From Paenibacillus glycanilyticus (lineage in GTDB: Bacteria; Bacillota; Bacilli; Paenibacillales; Paenibacillaceae), in the NCBI RefSeq assembly GCF_030161375.1, contig NZ_BSSQ01000019.1, positions 287,649-351,648 on the forward strand: DNA of 64,000 bases, given 5' to 3'. Under the pieces are notes generated by a model. That model searched no databases. It had not been told where the DNA came from and saw nothing but the letters and a program-made list of their open reading frames with translations. Below are positions 60,424 to 64,000 of this stretch, in pieces (the stretch's first letter is position 1; each line of letters starts with the position of its first letter). A program made the translations under genes and the position numbers.

Positions 60424-61245
60424 TCACACCGGTTCAAGCATGGGCGCGTACATCATGACCGCTTCATTGCCGGCAACAAACTCTTCCCCTAGAAGCTCGC
60501 CATCCTCCATGGCAAACGTCCGGCGATAAATCGCGTTACTCCGCACATATCCGCCCCAAGGCTTCAGCTCAATCCGGTGATCCTTCTCAAACACCTCGTA
60601 ACGGTAGTTGCTTGGCTGGGGTGCGCGCCACTCCCCGACCAGCTTCTCTTCCGTCAACCCCACAATCAGCTGATACGGCTCATTCGTCGGATTATAAATC
60701 TGCAAATCCAAATAGTTATAAGCACAGGTTGCCCCGCTGCCAAAAGGTTGCGTCCGACCAGCGTCCGGAAACACGTCATAACTGTGGCGATGCCGCTCGA
60801 TCACCTGCAATGGCGTATGAAGGGTCATCCAATAAACCAGATTGGACATCTGGCATAACCCGCCGCCTACTCCAGCCTTATATCCGCCGTAAAATAAAAC
60901 CATCCCGTCTACGTATCCTTTGTTCCTCGTAGGCTTGCCGATTGCCCGCCAATACGAGAACGTCTCGCCGGGCATCAGAACGATCCCGTTCAGTTTGGCT
61001 GCTGCCAAAAGCAGATTGGTTACTTTATTCGTTTGCAGCCACCCGTCTACGTTTCTTAACGGTCGGATCAGCGGCGTAGCATGGGTAAACACCACGCAAG
61101 GCAATGAAAGCTCCTTATTCATCTTGGCCAGCTTGCGGCTTCCAAACAGCCATTTCAACCGTCGTTTATTCGTAAACCACCATTTCCCTGCCTGCAAACG
61201 CATAAACGATCGTCTGACCGGACGATGATGCATCAGATTGTTCAA
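60424..61245 (-). CDS. VanW-family protein
   Basis: VanW-domain protein of 273 aa. The family takes its name from vancomycin resistance clusters but has no proven activity. The VanW core is obvious: MLMPGETFSYWRAIGKPT-like VLMPGETFSYWR, KGYVDGMVLFYGGYKAGVGGGLCQMSN (in part) and YDVFPDAGRTQPFGSGATC. No membrane segment is visible. TTG 61245 is chosen because AAAGGAG lies 10 nt upstream, overlapping the signal peptidase stop. Confidence 0.85.
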   Translation of the reverse strand: MNNLMHHRPVRRSFMRLQAGKWWFTNKRRLKWLFGSRKLAKMNKELSLPCVVFTHATPLIRPLRNVDGWLQTNKVTNLLLAAAKLNGIVLMPGETFSYWRAIGKPTRNKGYVDGMVLFYGGYKAGVGGGLCQMSNLVYWMTLHTPLQVIERHRHSYDVFPDAGRTQPFGSGATCAYNYLDLQIYNPTNEPYQLIVGLTEEKLVGEWRAPQPSNYRYEVFEKDHRIELKPWGGYVRSNAIYRRTFAMEDGELLGEEFVAGNEAVMMYAPMLEPV

Positions 61246-61261
61246 CCTTCGCTTTCTCCTT

Positions 61262-61798
61262 TCAGAGCTGTCCAAATTTGTTCAGGGGCCAGATTCGGTA
61301 TACCGCTTTTCCTTCAATGCTGGAGATGGCAATCGGGCCAAGCGCTCGGCTGTCCACGCTATGCTCTCGGTTGTCGCCAAGGACAAATAGCTGCCCCGAC
61401 CCTACGGTGTACGGGAAACGCGTCACGCCGGGCAAGGTTGACCCCACCGCATAAGGCTCCGAGACCGGCTGTCCGTTCAAATAAATGGAACCATCCTTCA
61501 CATCCAGAATATCGCCCGGCAGGCCGATCACTCGCTTGACCAACCGCAAGGGGCTTTCCGGACCATGAATGACAACGATATCCCCTCGCTCCGGCATGCG
61601 GAAGCGGTAGGACCATTTATCCTCGATCAGGCGCTCGCCTTCGACCAACGTTTTTTGCATCGAGATGTTATGTACTTCTGCTTGCGCGTAAACATAATTC
61701 TGGAACAACAAAGCAATCGCGATGGCAGCCGCAATCGAACACAGCCATTCGATCAGCTCCCTCTTCACTCTGCTCTTCCCGGTTAAATGTTCATCCAT
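61262..61798 (-). CDS. type I signal peptidase
   Basis: Sip-type membrane signal peptidase of 178 aa with one N-terminal helix (about 17-36). Catalytic Ser46 lies in ISMQKTLVEG (SMxPTL-like with Lys replacing Pro) and Lys88 in RLVKRVIGLPGD; GDNREHSVDSR is the third signature. ATG 61798 with AAGGGG upstream gives the family N-terminus. It probably shares a transcript with the VanW-family gene. Confidence 0.92.
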   Translation of the reverse strand: MDEHLTGKSRVKRELIEWLCSIAAAIAIALLFQNYVYAQAEVHNISMQKTLVEGERLIEDKWSYRFRMPERGDIVVIHGPESPLRLVKRVIGLPGDILDVKDGSIYLNGQPVSEPYAVGSTLPGVTRFPYTVGSGQLFVLGDNREHSVDSRALGPIAISSIEGKAVYRIWPLNKFGQL

Positions 61799-61893
61799 CC
61801 CCTGGCACCCCTTGTAGAAAAAGGAATTGAACATAACCAACACCTAAAACGTTCGTGCCCGGCAAAAAGTTACCTAGGGCGCAAAAAATAACC

Positions 61894-61921
61894 GTGACAG
61901 GTGGATGGCATGTCTTATAAA
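61894..61921 (+). promoter_or_regulatory. sigma-A promoter of the MFS transporter gene
   Basis: GTGACA (61894-61899), a 16-nt spacer and TATAAA (61916-61921), about 28 nt before the ATG. Confidence 0.55.
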
Positions 61922-61949
61922 GTAGATTTATATGAGGGAGGTAGCAGAA

Positions 61950-63155
61950 ATGGAACCATCAACGAGGTCGCAGCGACTACTTTTTATGGCGGTCACCTTA
62001 ATGTTCTGGATTGCGATGTATACGTACGTGCCGACGTTGTCGCCTTATCTGAGCTATAGAGGGCTGTCGCTTGATTTAATCGGAATCGTGCTTGGGAGTT
62101 ACGGGTTTGTGCAGCTTCTGATCCGGTTTCCGCTTGGGATGTTATCGGACCGTTGGGGCAAAAGAAAGCCGTTTATCCTGCTTGGCATGCTTGCCGCGAG
62201 TATTAGCTGTCTCTTGTTTATTATTCCGGGGAGCTGGATATGGCCGCTTGCGGGACGCGCGATGGCGGGGTTATGCGCTTCGACATGGGTTGCTTTTACC
62301 GTGATGTACGCGAATTATTTTGCCGCGGAGGATGCGACAAAAGCGATGGGCAATATTAGCGTCATGACCGTGTCCGGCCAGATGATCGGGATGTTGCTCA
62401 GCGGATGGATGTCGGATGGGTTTGGAAAGGATGCTCCTTTTGTGCTGGGGGCGGTCATTGGGGGGATGGGCCTCTTGCTTGCGCTTGCCATTCGCGAGCC
62501 GGCCAAGCCGCTGCATGAGCGGAGCGGAATTTCGTTCTCGCGGATCCAAAGCGTCATTCGAACAAAGCTGCTGCTGCGTGTAGCGCTATTGTCTCTGCTT
62601 GCTCATTGCGTACTGTTTATAACGATGTTCGGGTTTACGCCGCTCAAAGCGGAGGACATGGGCAGCAGCGGATTTGAATTAACGCTTCTTGTGTTCGCTT
62701 TCATGGCGCCTCATGCCCTCGCTTCCATGTTTACGGCCAGCTGGTTCGCACCGCGCTTTGGCAACTGGATGACGATTGGCGCCGGATTTCTTCTTAGCGC
62801 GATTTGCACCGTCTCCATCTGTTTTGTGCATTCCATTTGGTTGTTGATCATGACGCAAATCATCAACGGATTTGCCCAAGGCCTCCATATCCCTCTACTG
62901 CTAGGGCTCGCGATCCGCGATGTGGACCCGCAAGGCCGGGCAACCGCCATGGGATTGTACCAGGCGGTCTATGCGGCGGGCATGTTCGCGGGTCCGTTTC
63001 TAGCCGGTTGGCTGAACGAAGGCTGGGGATTGAACAGCGGGTTCGCCCTTGGCGGGGTATTCGGATTTATGGCCTTGTTGCTCTGCGTCTTGTTTTACAG
63101 GCAAGACCGGAGGATACAGCTTCAAACCGTCGCGCAAAATCATAGAAGCATGTAA
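61950..63155 (+). CDS. major facilitator superfamily transporter
   Basis: MFS permease of 401 aa with about 12 helices. The A-motif GMLSDRWGKRKPFI lies between helices 2 and 3, and an ESX-like acidic stretch (NYFAAEDATKAMG) precedes helix 5. It is a probable drug or metabolite exporter; the substrate cannot be told. ATG 61950 follows GGAGG by 8 nt, better than the earlier ATG at 61932. Convergent with the EcfT-like gene. Confidence 0.9.
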   Translation: MEPSTRSQRLLFMAVTLMFWIAMYTYVPTLSPYLSYRGLSLDLIGIVLGSYGFVQLLIRFPLGMLSDRWGKRKPFILLGMLAASISCLLFIIPGSWIWPLAGRAMAGLCASTWVAFTVMYANYFAAEDATKAMGNISVMTVSGQMIGMLLSGWMSDGFGKDAPFVLGAVIGGMGLLLALAIREPAKPLHERSGISFSRIQSVIRTKLLLRVALLSLLAHCVLFITMFGFTPLKAEDMGSSGFELTLLVFAFMAPHALASMFTASWFAPRFGNWMTIGAGFLLSAICTVSICFVHSIWLLIMTQIINGFAQGLHIPLLLGLAIRDVDPQGRATAMGLYQAVYAAGMFAGPFLAGWLNEGWGLNSGFALGGVFGFMALLLCVLFYRQDRRIQLQTVAQNHRSM

Positions 63156-63174
63156 CAGGAGAACAATAGGCCAA

Positions 63175-64000
63175 TTATCTGATTATCAAAAGAAGGATGG
63201 CTGCGATTGCCCCGCCGCTTACAATAAATAGATCCTCCCGGCTGAATGTAAGCCGGAGGCCTTGAGTAGGCTTGATCCGCGGATCGCCGATTCCGCGCGC
63301 TTCAAGCGCATCCGCCATTTGTTCGGCGAGGCGGAGCAAGGACCGGATGTATGGAACCATAGCCGGCAGCAGCATTCGGAATGGCAGCGAGCCCGAAGGA
63401 GTTGTCGCTTTGCCCCGCGCATGCGCAATTTTCACGTAACGCTCCCACTCCGCTGCTAGCAGCGGAATGAAGCGGAAGATTAACGTGACGGTAAGCGCGA
63501 CCGACGTAACCGGCACTTTAAAGCGACTTAGCCAGCCAAAGGTTTGCTCGAGGCTCCGCTGAACGCGCAGCGGCGTCACGAGTCCCATGAGCGGCAGCCC
63601 TAGCATCATGACGATAAGCAGTCCGCTAAACCGCTGTAAACTTTGCAAGGCAGTCTCCCAATCGAAGGCGAATGGCTTCAAATGCAAGCCCGCAATAACG
63701 GCGATAATCGCCGTCATGATGACGTAGGCCCGGATCACTTTGATCCAGGGCCTTATTTGCGTCCGCAGCGGGATTAGGGCTGCGGCGCATAAGGCAACCG
63801 CGACAGCTAGACCAGCCCAGCTGTGCTGGAGCAGGATCGTTGTGGCGAGCATGAGGTACGCGGCGATTAGCGCCCGCGGATCAAACCGCGAAGCGAGCCG
63901 GGGTTTACCGGCCGCAGCGGGCGAAGCCTGCGGCTCATGGGCCGCACGTGCCGCTGCGACGTTCTGTGCAGCGGCATGTGCGGCGGCGGCCAGGCACCGC
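63175..64000 (-). CDS. energy-coupling factor transporter transmembrane protein (EcfT/CbiQ-like), 5' end cut
   Basis: Membrane scaffold of an ECF vitamin or metal importer; 275 codons are visible, open to the window edge. FDPRALIAAYLML resembles the EcfT N-terminus after which helices follow. Two Ala-Arg-Gly coupling motifs are visible: KIAHARGKA and ALEARGIGD. Upstream of FDPR lies an Ala-rich linker of at least 40 residues, longer than usual, so the protein may be extended or fused with an upstream domain outside the window. The S component and ATPases are not in view. Confidence 0.82.
   Translation of the reverse strand, partial: RCLAAAAHAAAQNVAAARAAHEPQASPAAAGKPRLASRFDPRALIAAYLMLATTILLQHSWAGLAVAVALCAAALIPLRTQIRPWIKVIRAYVIMTAIIAVIAGLHLKPFAFDWETALQSLQRFSGLLIVMMLGLPLMGLVTPLRVQRSLEQTFGWLSRFKVPVTSVALTVTLIFRFIPLLAAEWERYVKIAHARGKATTPSGSLPFRMLLPAMVPYIRSLLRLAEQMADALEARGIGDPRIKPTQGLRLTFSREDLFIVSGGAIAAILLLIIR

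Noticed and set aside
1..64000. tRNA, rRNA, insertion sequences, integrases or phage genes
   Set aside because: I looked for CCA-ending cloverleaf runs, transposase motifs and att-like repeats and saw none that hold up by eye.

Overview
The window reads as a low-to-medium GC Firmicute chromosome, most likely Paenibacillus or a close relative. The signs are strong AGGAGG-type ribosome binding sites, frequent TTG and GTG starts, Bacillus-type proteins (PucR, BdbC/BdbD, PucG, HesB/YneR-like, DUF3889, Lin0512 family, nitric oxide synthase oxygenase), sigma-A-like promoters and hairpin-plus-U terminators. I see no rRNA, tRNA, CRISPR array, insertion sequence or prophage. It looks like ordinary core and niche chromosome rather than a mobile island. 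All names come from reading the protein sequences, not from a database search.

Layout. 1-5730: a D,D-carboxypeptidase (cut by the window edge), a HAD phosphatase, two small proteins, a YdjM-type membrane protein, two metallophosphoesterases (one with no normal start codon) and a ThuA-like protein. 5830-26325: a 20-kb minus-strand purine region. The regulator PucR, an amidohydrolase and the XDH maturation factors PucA and PucB come first. They are followed by a BMP-type nucleoside ABC importer and then by xanthine dehydrogenase, uricase, HIU hydrolase, OHCU decarboxylase, allantoinase, allantoate amidohydrolase, the ureidoglycine aminotransferase and adenosine deaminase. Together these genes would import purine nucleosides or bases and degrade them to ammonia and glycine, a nitrogen-scavenging route. 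26326-38318: a secreted PKD protein, a class-C serine hydrolase, DedA, a permease, UppP, a CNNM/CBS protein, two conserved unknowns, nitric oxide synthase and a lone ModB.

38479-47856: the BdbC/BdbD disulfide pair behind a strongly structured RNA leader, HelD, a DUF1294 protein, HrpB, a phosphodiester glycosidase-like protein, CorA and GluQRS. 47912-56454: a cobalamin salvage operon (btuF-btuC-btuD-cobT-cobU-cbiB-cobS-cobD-cbiZ) controlled by a cobalamin riboswitch with its own terminator. Its promoter lies over the 3' end of copA. 56442-64000: a Cu(I) P-type ATPase, rhodanese, DUF1992, YbjQ, DUF3889, VanW and signal peptidase I genes, an MFS transporter and an EcfT-like protein cut by the window end.

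The points most worth a second look are the unrecognised structured leader before bdbD, the tandem hairpins between the BMP lipoprotein gene and its ABC partners, the metallophosphoesterase whose only sensible start is ATC, the 125-nt out-of-frame pucA/pucB overlap, and periodic AT-rich repeats upstream of hrpB. I found no defence system or clearly novel multi-gene system.
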